The notes beneath the pieces were generated by a model, which did not search any database, was not told the DNA's origin, and worked only from the letters and a program-made list of their open reading frames with translations. Shown piece by piece: positions 44,677-53,132 of a DNA stretch of 64,000 nt; position 1 is the first letter of the stretch; every line of letters begins with the position of its first letter. Location: the NCBI RefSeq assembly GCF_021458635.1, contig NZ_JAIRDQ010000001.1, positions 62,001 to 126,000 on the forward strand, read 5' to 3'. This stretch comes from Bradyrhizobium monzae. GTDB lineage: Bacteria > Pseudomonadota > Alphaproteobacteria > Rhizobiales > Xanthobacteraceae. The translations under genes and the position numbers were made by a program.

Positions 44677-46098
44677 CTACTTCAACCCGAACCACAGCGT
44701 GGCGATGCCGAGGAAGGAGAAGAACCCGACGACGTCCGTCACCGTCGTCACGAACGTGCCCGACGCCACCGCCGGATCGGCCCTGACGCGTTCGAGCGCC
44801 ATTGGGATCAGGATGCCGCCGAGCGCGCCGGCAATGAGGTTGCAGATCATCGCGAGCCCGATGACGATGCCGAGGCCCGGGATCTTGAACCAGGCCACCG
44901 CGGCGATACCGGTGATCACGGCAAAGGCAACGCCGTTGATGAGACCGACCAGCGTCTCGCGGATGACGACGCGCCAGGCGTTGGAGGAGCCGAGCTCGCG
45001 GGTCGCGAGCGCCCTCACCGCGACCGTCATGGTCTGGGTCGCGGCGTTGCCGCCCTGGCTCGCGACGATCGGTGCCAGCACGGCGAGCGCCACCATCTGT
45101 TCGAGCTGGCCCTCGAACAGGCCGAGCACGGAGGACGCCAGGAAGGCGGTGGCGAGATTGATGAGCAGCCAGTTGAAGCGCGCACGCGCAATCGTCAGAA
45201 AGGTGTCCGACAGTTCTTCGTCGCTGTTGACACCGCCGAGCGCCTTGAGGTCCTCGTCCGCCTCCTCCTCGATGACGTCGACGACGTCGTCGACGGTGAT
45301 GACGCCGACCAGGCGGTCCTGGGTGTCGAGTACGGGTGCCGCGACGAGGTTGTACTTGCCGAACATGCGCGCCACCTCCTCCTGGTCCTCCAGGACGGAG
45401 ACGCGGCGGCGGTCCTCGTCGGTCAGCTCGGCGAGCGGCACAGGGCGGCGCGCGCGCAACAGAACGTCGAGCGAGACCGCGCCCTGCCAGTGCTGCTCCT
45501 TGTCGACGACGTAGATCTCGTAGAAGCGGTCCGGCAGATCGGGCGTATCGCGCATGTAGTCGATCGCCTGCCCGACCGTGAAATCCTGCGGTACGGCGAT
45601 GAACTCGGTCTGCATCCGCCGGCCGGCGGAGTTTTCCGGATACAGCAGGCTGCGCTCGAGCGCGACGCGCTCCCGCAGCGGCAGCTTCTCGAGGATTTCC
45701 TCCTGCTCGTCCTCGTCGAGGGTTTCGAGCAGCTCGACCGCATCGTCGGATTCCAGCTCGCGGACGCCTTCGGCGACGGTCTCGGGCGGCAGCTCGTCGA
45801 GGATCTCCTCGCGGACGGTCTCGTCGACCTCGTTCAGTGCGGAGAAGTCGAAATCGGCGCCGGTTAGCTCGACCAGGCGGACGCGTTCGTCGGGCGCGAG
45901 CGCCGCGATGAGGTCGCCGAGGTCGGCCTCGTGCAGATCGGCAACGCAGGCGCGCAGCGCGGCACTGTCGGCAGCTTCGATCGCATGGGCGATTTCCTCG
46001 ACGAATTCGTGCCGAATTTCGCCCTCTTCATTGCGCATCGGGACGTGGTCGAGTACCAATGTCTCGGCGGGTGCAGCGCCATCGATATGTTCATCCAT
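44677..46098 (-). CDS. mgtE: Magnesium transporter MgtE
   Basis: 473 residues. An N-terminal MgtE_N domain (about 30-140, with many Leu-rich repeats such as LLETLDEDEQEEILEKLPL), then two CBS domains (about 150-270), then five membrane helices with PIVASQGGNAATQTMTVAVRAL, the conserved pore segment. It is a Mg2+-gated Mg2+ channel. GAGGCG precedes the ATG at 46096-46098. The 77-bp gap to the divergent deacetylase leaves no room for a magnesium riboswitch, so control must be at the protein or promoter level. Confidence 0.95.
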   Translation of the reverse strand: MDEHIDGAAPAETLVLDHVPMRNEEGEIRHEFVEEIAHAIEAADSAALRACVADLHEADLGDLIAALAPDERVRLVELTGADFDFSALNEVDETVREEILDELPPETVAEGVRELESDDAVELLETLDEDEQEEILEKLPLRERVALERSLLYPENSAGRRMQTEFIAVPQDFTVGQAIDYMRDTPDLPDRFYEIYVVDKEQHWQGAVSLDVLLRARRPVPLAELTDEDRRRVSVLEDQEEVARMFGKYNLVAAPVLDTQDRLVGVITVDDVVDVIEEEADEDLKALGGVNSDEELSDTFLTIARARFNWLLINLATAFLASSVLGLFEGQLEQMVALAVLAPIVASQGGNAATQTMTVAVRALATRELGSSNAWRVVIRETLVGLINGVAFAVITGIAAVAWFKIPGLGIVIGLAMICNLIAGALGGILIPMALERVRADPAVASGTFVTTVTDVVGFFSFLGIATLWFGLK

Positions 46099-46175
46099 GG
46101 AACGCCTCGCCATTGAACAGGTTGGTCATTTGGGGCTGACGGTCACGCAATACCCTCAACGTAATCGGGAGCGCA

Positions 46176-46982
46176 ATGGCAAAGATGCAGCGGCCGAAAT
46201 GGACCTCGATCACGCTGGGCCTGGCTCTCGCAGCCCTCACCGCGATCGGCTCAGTCGAGGCCGCGGATTGCCCGCGCAGCGATGCGCTGGGCACCTCGCG
46301 GGTCATGAGCGTCGATGCCAGGACCACGCCGCGCGTCGGCCTGAAGAGTTTTCCGCAGACGCTGCCGCTCGCGGATCACGAGGTGGTGCTGACCTTCGAC
46401 GACGGTCCCCGCCCGCAGACCACCTCGAAGGTGCTGGCGGCGCTGGCGCAGGAATGCGTGCGCGCGACCTTCTTCCTGGTCGGCCGGAGCGCCGCCGAAC
46501 ATCCTGACATGGTCAAACGCATCGCCCGCGAGGGTCACACCATCGGCCACCACACCTGGTCGCATCCGTACATGGCGCGGATCCCGGCCGACGCGGCGAA
46601 GTACGAGATCGATCACGGCATCGCCACCGACGAGATGGCGCTGCACGGGGTCGCGACGACGACGCCGTCGACGCCGTTCTTCCGCTTCCCCTATTTCGAG
46701 TCCACGCCGGCCCAGCTCGATCTGCTCGAGTCGCGCGGCATCGTCGTGTTCGGCGCCGATCTCTGGGCCAGCGACTGGAACGACATGACGCCGGATCAGG
46801 AACTGAAACTCATCACGGAGCGCATCACCGCCGCCGGCAAAGGCATCATCCTGTTCCACGATGCCCAGGCGCGTACGGCCGCCATGATGCCGGCCTTCCT
46901 GCGGTTTTTGCGGGAGAACGGGTTTCACGTGGTTCATTTGGTCCCGGCGGCCACATCACAGAAGAACGCCGACGCGCATTGA
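46176..46982 (+). CDS. Secreted polysaccharide deacetylase (NodB homology)
   Basis: 268 residues. A signal peptide (hydrophobic 13-27, then GSVEAAD) leads to a NodB-homology domain: TFDDGP at 73-78 (D75 catalytic, D76 metal), the metal pair H126-x3-H130 (HHTWSH), and FFRFPYFESTP. It should remove acetyl groups from a cell-envelope or exported polysaccharide. It is followed 179 bp later by a longer paralogue with the same N-terminal architecture, so the two are a tandem duplication. Confidence 0.92.
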   Translation: MAKMQRPKWTSITLGLALAALTAIGSVEAADCPRSDALGTSRVMSVDARTTPRVGLKSFPQTLPLADHEVVLTFDDGPRPQTTSKVLAALAQECVRATFFLVGRSAAEHPDMVKRIAREGHTIGHHTWSHPYMARIPADAAKYEIDHGIATDEMALHGVATTTPSTPFFRFPYFESTPAQLDLLESRGIVVFGADLWASDWNDMTPDQELKLITERITAAGKGIILFHDAQARTAAMMPAFLRFLRENGFHVVHLVPAATSQKNADAH

Positions 46983-47161
46983 TGCCGGAAAGTCACGCCT
47001 GACCAAAATGGGGTGATTTGAGCCCTATTAACACTCTGTTCATGCTACGCCGTGCAAAGATCGAGGGGGATCCGAGGCGGGAAAGGTCTTTGCGCCCGAA
47101 CCGTTTCCTGATGTCTCCGACCTATTATGGCGGCAAACGCTGATGAGGACAGACCGGGTTC

Positions 47162-48421
47162 ATGATCGGCAGTAGCGTTGCTTTTCGGACGCGATCCTGG
47201 ACCGTCCTGTTTCTGGGGTTGCTGACGGCGGCGTCGCCGGCGGCCTTTGCCGCCGAATGCCCGGGCCATCCGGGCGCGCTCGGCACGTCGCGCACGCTCG
47301 TCGTCGATCCGCACTTGCATCCGCGCATCGGCACCATGCAGTACCGCGAGACCCTGCCGTTGAAGGACCACGAGGTGGTGCTGACCTTCGACGACGGTCC
47401 GCTGCCGAAGAATTCCAACCAGGTGCTCCAGATCCTCGCCGACGAGTGCATCAAGGCGACCTTCTTCATCATCGGCGAACAGGCCAAGGCGAACCCGGAA
47501 GGCGTGCGCAAGCTGGTCGCGGCGGGGCACACCGTCGGCACGCACAGCATGAACCATCCGCTGACCTTCGACCGGATGCCGCTCGACAAGGCCGAGGCGC
47601 AGATCAACGGCGGTATCGAGTGGACGTCGGCTGCGATGACCGATCCGTCCAAGCTCGCGCCGTTCTTCCGCATTCCCGGCCTGATGCGCGCCGAGGGCGT
47701 CGAAAACCTTCTGATCTCGCGCGGCATCCAGGTCTGGAGCGCCGACTTCCCGGCCGACGACTGGCGCCACATCGCATCCGATCGCGTCTACCAGCTCGCG
47801 ATCCAGCGGCTGGAAGCCAAGGGCAAGGGTATCCTGCTGCTGCACGACATCCAGGCGCGCACCGTGGCGGCGCTGCCAAAGATCATCCGCGACCTGAAGG
47901 CACGTGGCTATCGCATCGTTCATGTGGTGCCGGCGACCGCCGACCAGCCGGCGACGCCGACCGCGGCCGTGGAGTGGCTGCTGCATCCGCCGACGGAAAC
48001 GACGCCGATCGCGCGCTGGCCTTCCGTACCGAACTTCGTGTTCACGCAGACCGCATCGCTGCCGGCACCCGGCCTCGCCGATCTCAACACGCAGACCGCG
48101 CACCAGCCGCTGGTATTGCCGCGCAAGACCATGGCGCAGGCCGATGTCGCTGCCACCCTGCCCGCACCCGAACGTGATCTTTTCGCGATCCCCGAGGGCT
48201 CGGTCGAGGTGCTGCTGTCGACGACCTTGTCGCGACGGGCCGCAACCCGGCTCGCGATGGCCGCCGAAGCGCCCCATGCCGGCAAAGGCAAGGCCGCCAA
48301 GATGCAGCCACGGCGAACCGCGCATGCTGCTGCGCACCCGGCACCGAAGCACGCCGCTCAGGCCAAGAGCACGGCGCCCCGCCCGACCCGCGTCGCCACC
48401 GGCGTGAAGAAGCGCGCCTGA
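47162..48421 (+). CDS. Secreted polysaccharide deacetylase paralogue with basic C-terminal tail
   Basis: 419 residues. Signal peptide (about 12-30), NodB domain with TFDDGP at 75-80, metal pair H128-x3-H132 (HSMNH), and an LFHDIQ-like LLLHDIQARTVAALPKI segment. It parallels the preceding gene through residue ~265, including LKDHEVVLTFDDGP versus LADHEVVLTFDDGP. A further ~150 residues follow, ending in an Ala/Pro/Lys-rich tail that could bind anionic envelope polymers. A palindromic repeat begins at its stop codon. Confidence 0.92.
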   Translation: MIGSSVAFRTRSWTVLFLGLLTAASPAAFAAECPGHPGALGTSRTLVVDPHLHPRIGTMQYRETLPLKDHEVVLTFDDGPLPKNSNQVLQILADECIKATFFIIGEQAKANPEGVRKLVAAGHTVGTHSMNHPLTFDRMPLDKAEAQINGGIEWTSAAMTDPSKLAPFFRIPGLMRAEGVENLLISRGIQVWSADFPADDWRHIASDRVYQLAIQRLEAKGKGILLLHDIQARTVAALPKIIRDLKARGYRIVHVVPATADQPATPTAAVEWLLHPPTETTPIARWPSVPNFVFTQTASLPAPGLADLNTQTAHQPLVLPRKTMAQADVAATLPAPERDLFAIPEGSVEVLLSTTLSRRAATRLAMAAEAPHAGKGKAAKMQPRRTAHAAAHPAPKHAAQAKSTAPRPTRVATGVKKRA

Positions 48422-48507
48422 AGCGTGATGAGATCATCGCGCTTCAGGTTATTGGTTTGAGCATGATCTTTTCGGAAAACCGCTGCACGCTTTTCCGGAT
48501 CATGCTC
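48420..48507. repeat. Bradyrhizobium-type composite palindromic repeat
   Basis: A first hairpin spans 48420-48445 (GAAGCG...CGCTTC with GATGA/TCATC inside). A second spans 48459-48507, with GAGCATGATC and GATCATGCTC as outer arms and TTTTCGGAAAA and CTTTTCC inside. From recall, this wording recurs across Bradyrhizobium genomes. It starts at the stop of the second deacetylase and ends 8 bp before the next stop, so it may double as a bidirectional terminator. Confidence 0.75.
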
Positions 48508-48514
48508 CAAGCCG

Positions 48515-48889
48515 TTACTGCCGCATGATGTTGGCGACGCAGAGCAGCACGATCAGCGCCAGGAAGAACAGGTCCATGTAGGACTTGAGCTCGCCGTCGC
48601 GGCGCAGCCGCGCGACATCCATCACGATCTGCTTGCGACCGGCCGTTCCGCCGGAGCCGTCATTGATCGGCCCCTGCAGGCGCTTCGTCTCGGCTTCCAG
48701 CTTCTCGATCTTCTGGAAGAAGTAGAACGCGCGCAGCGTCGAGGCCGCGCGCATGCCGCTGTAGACCAGCACCAGGATCGCGAGGATCGCCCGGTTCTGA
48801 TACCTCTCCATGACGTTCAAGCTGAAATAGACCAGGGCCATGAACGCGAAGTTGGTCAGAAAGCGGTAGACGAAGCTTAGAAAGACCAT
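48515..48889 (-). CDS. Small membrane protein of unknown function
   Basis: 124 residues with membrane segments at about 5-25, 34-50 and 103-120 (FLTNFAFMALVYFSLNVM, AILAILVLVYSGMRAASTL, LFFLALIVLLCVANIM). A polar helical stretch, EKLEAETKRLQGP, lies between. Codon use fits its surroundings. I do not recognise the family. No operon partner; convergent with the second deacetylase through the palindromic repeat. The 231-bp gap upstream (48890-49120) shows nothing. Confidence 0.7.
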   Translation of the reverse strand: MVFLSFVYRFLTNFAFMALVYFSLNVMERYQNRAILAILVLVYSGMRAASTLRAFYFFQKIEKLEAETKRLQGPINDGSGGTAGRKQIVMDVARLRRDGELKSYMDLFFLALIVLLCVANIMRQ

Positions 48890-49120
48890 GCTGGCTCCAG
48901 CCGAGAGAGGTCGCGCGAGGCCCGTCTACGCCCACTTTGTTTCAACAAAGATACCATCGCCCACGTGCCGCCGCCTTTTAGCCACGCGCCGCCATAATGC
49001 AAGCGAGAGCGCGGCCCCTCGCCTTCTTCCACGCAGCCCGCGGCGCGATGGAGATTCGACCGAAGCTACGGTAGACTGCTGCCGCTGCCATACGTGAGGT
49101 CTGCGGATTGAGGTCTGCCG

Positions 49121-49378
49121 ATGCCGAAGAAGGGAATCACGGGCCACGACGACTGGGTCCTGACCGAGGCGCTCGCAACCGCGCTGGTCGCGCTGGAGCA
49201 GCTCGAGGCCAAGCACCAGCCGGGCGCGCACATGGACGACATCCGCAAGTTGCTGTCGAACGGCAAGGAGCCAGCTGCGGTGAGCCTGCATCTCGCCCAG
49301 GCCAAATGCCGCCTGTTCCCCGACCTCGATCCGCTCGAGATCTACCGGGAATACGGGATCGGCGAGGAATATGGCTGA
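49121..49378 (+). CDS. Conserved small protein
   Basis: 85 residues starting MPKKGITGHDDWVLTEALAT. It is helical and soluble, with HLAQAKCRLFPDLDPLEIYREYGIG at its end. Codon use is good, and the frame sits alone between two other genes, so it is probably real. I do not know a function. It is convergent with the tRNA-Leu gene. Confidence 0.65.
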   Translation: MPKKGITGHDDWVLTEALATALVALEQLEAKHQPGAHMDDIRKLLSNGKEPAAVSLHLAQAKCRLFPDLDPLEIYREYGIGEEYG

Positions 49379-49424
49379 GACCCCTGCGCGGGGCCGCCTG
49401 CTTCCTTGAATGGAGATTCGAAGG

Positions 49425-49509
49425 TGGTGCGCTCGGAGGGACTCGAACCCCCACGATTTTACTCACTGCCACCTCAAGGCAGCGCGTCTACCAATTCCGC
49501 CACGAGCGC
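49425..49509 (-). tRNA. tRNA-Leu(GAG)
   Basis: On the minus strand the acceptor stem GCGCTCG pairs with CGAGCGC, followed by an A discriminator and an encoded CCA. The D arm has GGTAGACGCGC. The anticodon stem CTGCC/GGCAG encloses the loop TTGAGGT, giving anticodon GAG, which reads CUC and CUU. A long variable arm (class II tRNA) and the TTCGAGTC T-loop fit leucine. The whole is 85 bases including CCA. Confidence 0.96.
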
Positions 49510-49661
49510 TAGGAGATACCGGCCTGAAGCTCTAGAGCTGGCCGGATCAGCGGCCGCCGATCTAACAAATCCGTCAGAGGGATACAAGCCTGCAAAGGCT
49601 TCGAACTCCACAAGCTCGACAGGAATTTCACGCGCCCGGATCGGCCCTATCCGTCCCGCCT

Positions 49662-49732
49662 CGCTACCGCGTGCCCAGGCCGCTACCGCGTGCCCAGGCC
49701 GCTACCGCGTGCCCGGGCCGCTACCGCGCGCC
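49662..49732. repeat. 19-bp tandem repeat at the 3' end of fliN
   Basis: CGCTACCGCGTGCCCAGGC occurs at 49662-49680 and 49681-49699, with one change at 49700-49718, and a partial copy at 49719-49732. The partial copy contains the fliN stop codon, so the array extends from the gene end into non-coding DNA. Each unit carries CTA, that is a TAG stop on the minus strand. Confidence 0.88.
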
Positions 49733-49975
49733 TTGCGTCCGCGGCAGCATCTGCTTGACCTCGACCGCGATCCGGTTGCGGTCGACCAGCACGACGCCGG
49801 ACGCCACAGGCAAATTGTTGGCGAGAACCTTGACCTCGTCAGCCTCGGTTGCGTCCAGCTCGATGATGGCGCCGCGGGAAAGACGTAATACTTGATGGAT
49901 GGGCATGGTGGTCGTCCCGAGGACGACCATGAGATCCACGGTGACTTTGTCGAGAGTAGGCACTGTCAGCACCAC
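49721..49975 (-). CDS. fliN: Short flagellar motor switch protein FliN (SpoA domain)
   Basis: 84 residues, essentially one SpoA domain: VDLMVVLGTTTMPIHQVLRL, SRGAIIELDATEADEVKVLA and ASGVVLVDRNRIAVEVKQML. FliN forms part of the switch complex at the base of the flagellar rotor with FliM and FliG. It is shorter than enteric FliN (137). Only GTG codons are available at the start (49975 or nearby); 49975 is uncertain. No other flagellar gene lies in the window. Divergent from lipB, 70 bp apart. Confidence 0.85.
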   Translation of the reverse strand: MVLTVPTLDKVTVDLMVVLGTTTMPIHQVLRLSRGAIIELDATEADEVKVLANNLPVASGVVLVDRNRIAVEVKQMLPRTQGAR

Positions 49976-50045
49976 CGCAACTGGGGACTTACGCCAAAGG
50001 ACTTGGCATTTGCGCCTGCAATCATCACCACGTTATGGTTAGCCA

Positions 50046-50783
50046 ATGGTTAATTCGCCCCAAAACCCCCGCCAAGAGCTCGATTTGACGTCGTTTTCCG
50101 CCGCCGGCGGCGAGCCCGTCGAATGGCGAATCTCGGACGCTCCGGTGCCCTATCCGGAGGCCGTGGCCGCCATGGAGGCCCGCGTCACCGCCATTGCGGC
50201 GGGCGAAGCACCCGAGCTGGTCTGGCTGCTCGAACACCCTCCGCTCTACACCTCCGGGACCTCGGGCAAGGAGACCGACCTGCTCGATCCCCGATTCCCG
50301 ACCTTTGCCTCCGGACGTGGCGGCCAGCTCACCTATCACGGCCCTGGCCAACGAGTGGCCTACATCATGCTCGACCTCAAGCGCCGCCGGCCGGACGTCC
50401 GGGCCTACGTCGCAGGCCTGGAGGAACTGATCCTGAAGACGCTCGCCGCCTTCAACGTCCGCGGCGAGCGGCGCGAAGATCGGGTCGGCGTCTGGGTGAA
50501 GCGCCCGGACAAGGGGCCGGAGCACGAGGACAAGATCGCGGCGATCGGCGTGCGGCTGAAGCGCTGGGTCTCGTTTCACGGCATCGCCATCAATGTCGAG
50601 CCGGAGCTTTCGCATTTCGCCGGCATCGTCCCCTGTGGCGTCGCCGATCCCCGCTACGGCGTGACCTCGCTGGTCGATCTCGGCCAGCTCGTGACGCTCG
50701 CCGATGTCGACGTCGCGCTGCGGCAGGCGTTTGTAGAGCTGTTCGGGCCAACACGCGCGATGGTGCCGGAAGCAACCGCCTGA
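50046..50783 (+). CDS. lipB: Octanoyl-[ACP]:protein octanoyltransferase
   Basis: 245 residues. LipB signature [12 protein letters not shown] at 91-102, lysine K163 (DKIAAIG) and the acyl-enzyme cysteine C197 (GIVPCGV). It transfers octanoate from acyl carrier protein to the E2 and H proteins, the first step of lipoate synthesis; LipA is not in the window. A 200-bp gap after it shows nothing. The ATG at 50046 is supported by neighbour fliN ending its promoter region just upstream. Confidence 0.95.
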   Translation: MVNSPQNPRQELDLTSFSAAGGEPVEWRISDAPVPYPEAVAAMEARVTAIAAGEAPELVWLLEHPPLYTSGTSGKETDLLDPRFPTFASGRGGQLTYHGPGQRVAYIMLDLKRRRPDVRAYVAGLEELILKTLAAFNVRGERREDRVGVWVKRPDKGPEHEDKIAAIGVRLKRWVSFHGIAINVEPELSHFAGIVPCGVADPRYGVTSLVDLGQLVTLADVDVALRQAFVELFGPTRAMVPEATA

Positions 50784-50981
50784 CGCTTTCCTGTTGGAGG
50801 CGCGCCGAATGCGTTCTCCATCGGCACGGAATCGGTTACGCTTGGCTTTGGCGCCGCCCACGCCTCCCCCCTCCGCCGGGAAAGCAGACTTCATGCCGGG
50901 CGACTAAACCATCGGACCGACTGTTCGAGCGCCAGGCATAAGGAGGGATTGCGCTTTCTGCTCGCAATGGGAGGTTTGACG

Positions 50982-51695
50982 ATGAAACTGTCTGCGCCAA
51001 TCTATCATCTGAAGCGAAAAGCGAAGCGCCTGTCCCGCGAGGAAGGCATTCCGCTCCACGATGCGCTTGACCGCATCGCCACGACGGAAGGGTTTTCCGC
51101 CTGGAGCATGCTGGCGGCGAAAGCTGCCGCGGCGACGCCGGCCAACAAGCTGTTCCCACAATTCAAGCCGGGCGACCTCGTGCTGGTCGGAGCGCGCCCC
51201 GGTCAGGGCAAGACCTTGATGAGCCTCGAACTTGCCGTGGAGGCCATGAAGTCCGGCCATCGCGCCGCATTCTTCTCGCTCGAATACACCAAGAAAGACG
51301 TGCTGGACCGTTTGCGTACGATTGGCACGGAGCCGGCAGAGTTCGACAAACTGTTCGAGATCGATTGCTCCGACGCCATCAGCGCCGACTATGTCGTCAA
51401 GCAAATGGCCGCTGCACAGCGCGGCACAGTGGTGGTGATCGATTATCTGCAACTGCTCGACCAGAGACGGGAAAACCCCGATCTGACCGTTCAAGTCCGC
51501 GCGCTGAAGTCGTTCGCGCGCGACAAGGGGCTGATCGTCGTCTTCATCTCGCAGATCGACCGGTCCTATGACCCCTCGGTCAAGCCCTGCCCCGACCTCA
51601 GCGATGTCCGCCTGCCGAACCCGTTGGACCTCAAGCTGTTCGACAAGATGTGTTTCATGAACAACTCAGAGGTTCAGTTCCGCGCAGCGAGCTGA
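50982..51695 (+). CDS. Small DnaB-like helicase/RecA-fold ATPase
   Basis: 237 residues. A short N-terminal helical part (about 1-50) precedes a RecA-like core with Walker A GARPGQGKTLMSLELAVEA and Walker B TVVVIDYLQLLDQ. FISQIDRSYD looks like the DnaB sensor region. It lacks the DnaB N-terminal primase-binding domain and is far smaller than DnaB. It may be a KaiC/DnaB-like ATPase with an unknown role. GGGAGG precedes the ATG at 50982. A hairpin terminator follows its stop. Confidence 0.85.
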   Translation: MKLSAPIYHLKRKAKRLSREEGIPLHDALDRIATTEGFSAWSMLAAKAAAATPANKLFPQFKPGDLVLVGARPGQGKTLMSLELAVEAMKSGHRAAFFSLEYTKKDVLDRLRTIGTEPAEFDKLFEIDCSDAISADYVVKQMAAAQRGTVVVIDYLQLLDQRRENPDLTVQVRALKSFARDKGLIVVFISQIDRSYDPSVKPCPDLSDVRLPNPLDLKLFDKMCFMNNSEVQFRAAS

Positions 51696-51701
51696 CGACA
51701 A

Positions 51702-51733
51702 AAGCCGCGGGTGAGATCCCTCACCCGCGGCTT
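51702..51733. terminator. Hairpin between the helicase-like and tautomerase genes
   Basis: AAGCCGCGGGTGAG and CTCACCCGCGGCTT form a perfect 14-bp stem with an ATCC loop. A T4 run after the stem occurs on the minus strand only, so it acts best for the tautomerase gene, whose stop is 7 bp away, and probably also for the helicase-like gene. Confidence 0.8.
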
Positions 51734-51739
51734 GCATCA

Positions 51740-52162
51740 TCACGCCGCCTTCAGCGAAACCTCGAGCTTGCCGGCGATGTAGCGGCGCTCCTGGGTCAGG
51801 CCGCCAAAGCCGTAGGCGTCGCCCTTGACCTCGTCGACGTGCAGATATGTTTCGGAATGCAGCGGGCCCAAAATCTCTGCCATGCGCTTGAACATCGCGG
51901 CGAGATAAGTTGCCTTCTCGTCCTTGGTATTGGTGCCTTCGGTGATGTGGATGTCGATCCAGTAGCTCGCAAGCTTCTGCTCGGCGAGCGACTTGCCGCC
52001 GGCGAACCAGTCGTCAGCATCGACCGACTTCACGATGATGGCGGTCACCTGGGGATCCTTGTGCAGGATTTTTGCAGTGAGTTCCGACACGGCGTTGGCG
52101 ATGTCGGCCTTCAGCGACGGCGACTGGCGGGACGAGGTGTAGGATACGGTGATCAGGGGCAT
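51740..52162 (-). CDS. Tautomerase-superfamily protein
   Basis: 140 residues. The start MPLITVSYTSSRQSPSLKAD places a proline-1 catalytic residue after methionine removal, as in 4-oxalocrotonate tautomerase relatives, and a second 4-OT-like half follows (SYWIDIHITEGTNTKDEKAT). GAGGAG lies before the ATG at 52162. It is divergent from a LysR regulator with a perfect inverted repeat between them, so it is the likely target of that regulator. The substrate is unknown. Confidence 0.88.
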   Translation of the reverse strand: MPLITVSYTSSRQSPSLKADIANAVSELTAKILHKDPQVTAIIVKSVDADDWFAGGKSLAEQKLASYWIDIHITEGTNTKDEKATYLAAMFKRMAEILGPLHSETYLHVDEVKGDAYGFGGLTQERRYIAGKLEVSLKAA

Positions 52163-52232
52163 TGTCGTTCTCCTCGAAATGTCGCGCTGTTTGCGCGGCG
52201 TTGGTGAGAAGCTAGACCTTCCCCTATCATCT

Positions 52233-52257
52233 TGGTATCTTATCTCTGTTGATACCA
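52233..52257. promoter_or_regulatory. LysR-type operator candidate
   Basis: TGGTATC and GATACCA flank 11 bases, an inverted repeat with the T-N11-A core expected of a LysR recognition site. It lies 16 bp upstream of the LysR gene and 70 bp upstream of the divergent tautomerase gene. Confidence 0.72.
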
Positions 52258-52273
52258 GTGATAATAAATAATA

Positions 52274-53128
52274 ATGACCGCCACACTCGACATCGCCACC
52301 GTCCAGGCCTTCCTGCTGGTCGCCGACCTCCAAAGCTTTACCCGCGCCGCGGAGGCGCTCGGTACGACGCAGGCAGCGGTCAGTCTCAAGCTGCAAAGGC
52401 TGGAGACATTGCTGGGAAAACGCCTCGTCGAGCGCTCGCCCCGCGCGGTGCGCTTGACCGCGGACGGCGTAACATTTCTCGATCGCGCCCGCGCGCTGAT
52501 GCAGGCACATGACCGTGCGCTGTCAGGCGAGGCCCCGGCCGCACAGTCGCTCTCGCTCGGTATTTCCGACCACGCTGCAGGCCCTGAATTGGTGCCGCTG
52601 CTCGAACGCTTGCACGCCATGTCGTCAAACCTCACACTCGCCGTCACCATCGGCTTCTCACGCGAGATGCAGGATGCCTATGACGCGGGCGAGCTGGACG
52701 CGGTGATCGTGCGCCAGGAGGGCAGCCGCCGCGGCGGCGAGAAGCTGACGGAGGACGAGTTTGGCTGGTTCGCGTCGCGGCGCTTCGCCCTGCCGAAGGG
52801 CGAGCCTTTGCCGCTCGCAACGCTCGCCCCGCCCTGTGGCGTCCGGGCGATTGCCGTGCGCGCGCTCGACAAGGCCGGCATCGCCTGGCGCGAGCGCTTT
52901 GTCGGCGGTGGCGTGACGGCGGTGGTCGCAGCCGCGCTCGCCGGACTCGCCGTTGCACCGCTGGCGCGGCGGATCGCGCCTCCCGGACTGATCAACATCG
53001 GGCCCGCGCACAAGCTGCCAAGGCTCGGCAGCTCGAAGGTGATGCTGCATTCGAAAGTCAGCGATCCCGCAAAACTGGCAGCGCTGCGCGCAGTGGCGGC
53101 GACGTTCCGGAGCGTAACCGCCACATGA
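52274..53128 (+). CDS. LysR-family transcriptional regulator
   Basis: 284 residues. The winged helix-turn-helix is at about 5-65 with IATVQAFLLVADLQSFTRAA and LGTTQAAVSLKLQRLETLLG, followed by a linker helix and the two-lobe effector domain. AT-rich DNA (TAATAAATAATA) lies directly before the ATG. Divergent from the tautomerase gene with a T-N11-A palindrome between, so it probably activates that gene and represses itself. Effector unknown. Confidence 0.93.
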   Translation: MTATLDIATVQAFLLVADLQSFTRAAEALGTTQAAVSLKLQRLETLLGKRLVERSPRAVRLTADGVTFLDRARALMQAHDRALSGEAPAAQSLSLGISDHAAGPELVPLLERLHAMSSNLTLAVTIGFSREMQDAYDAGELDAVIVRQEGSRRGGEKLTEDEFGWFASRRFALPKGEPLPLATLAPPCGVRAIAVRALDKAGIAWRERFVGGGVTAVVAAALAGLAVAPLARRIAPPGLINIGPAHKLPRLGSSKVMLHSKVSDPAKLAALRAVAATFRSVTAT

Positions 53129-53132
53129 AGCC

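Noticed and set aside
46099..46175. Magnesium riboswitch before mgtE
   Set aside because: Only 77 bp separate mgtE from the divergent gene, and no M-box-like sequence or structure is visible.
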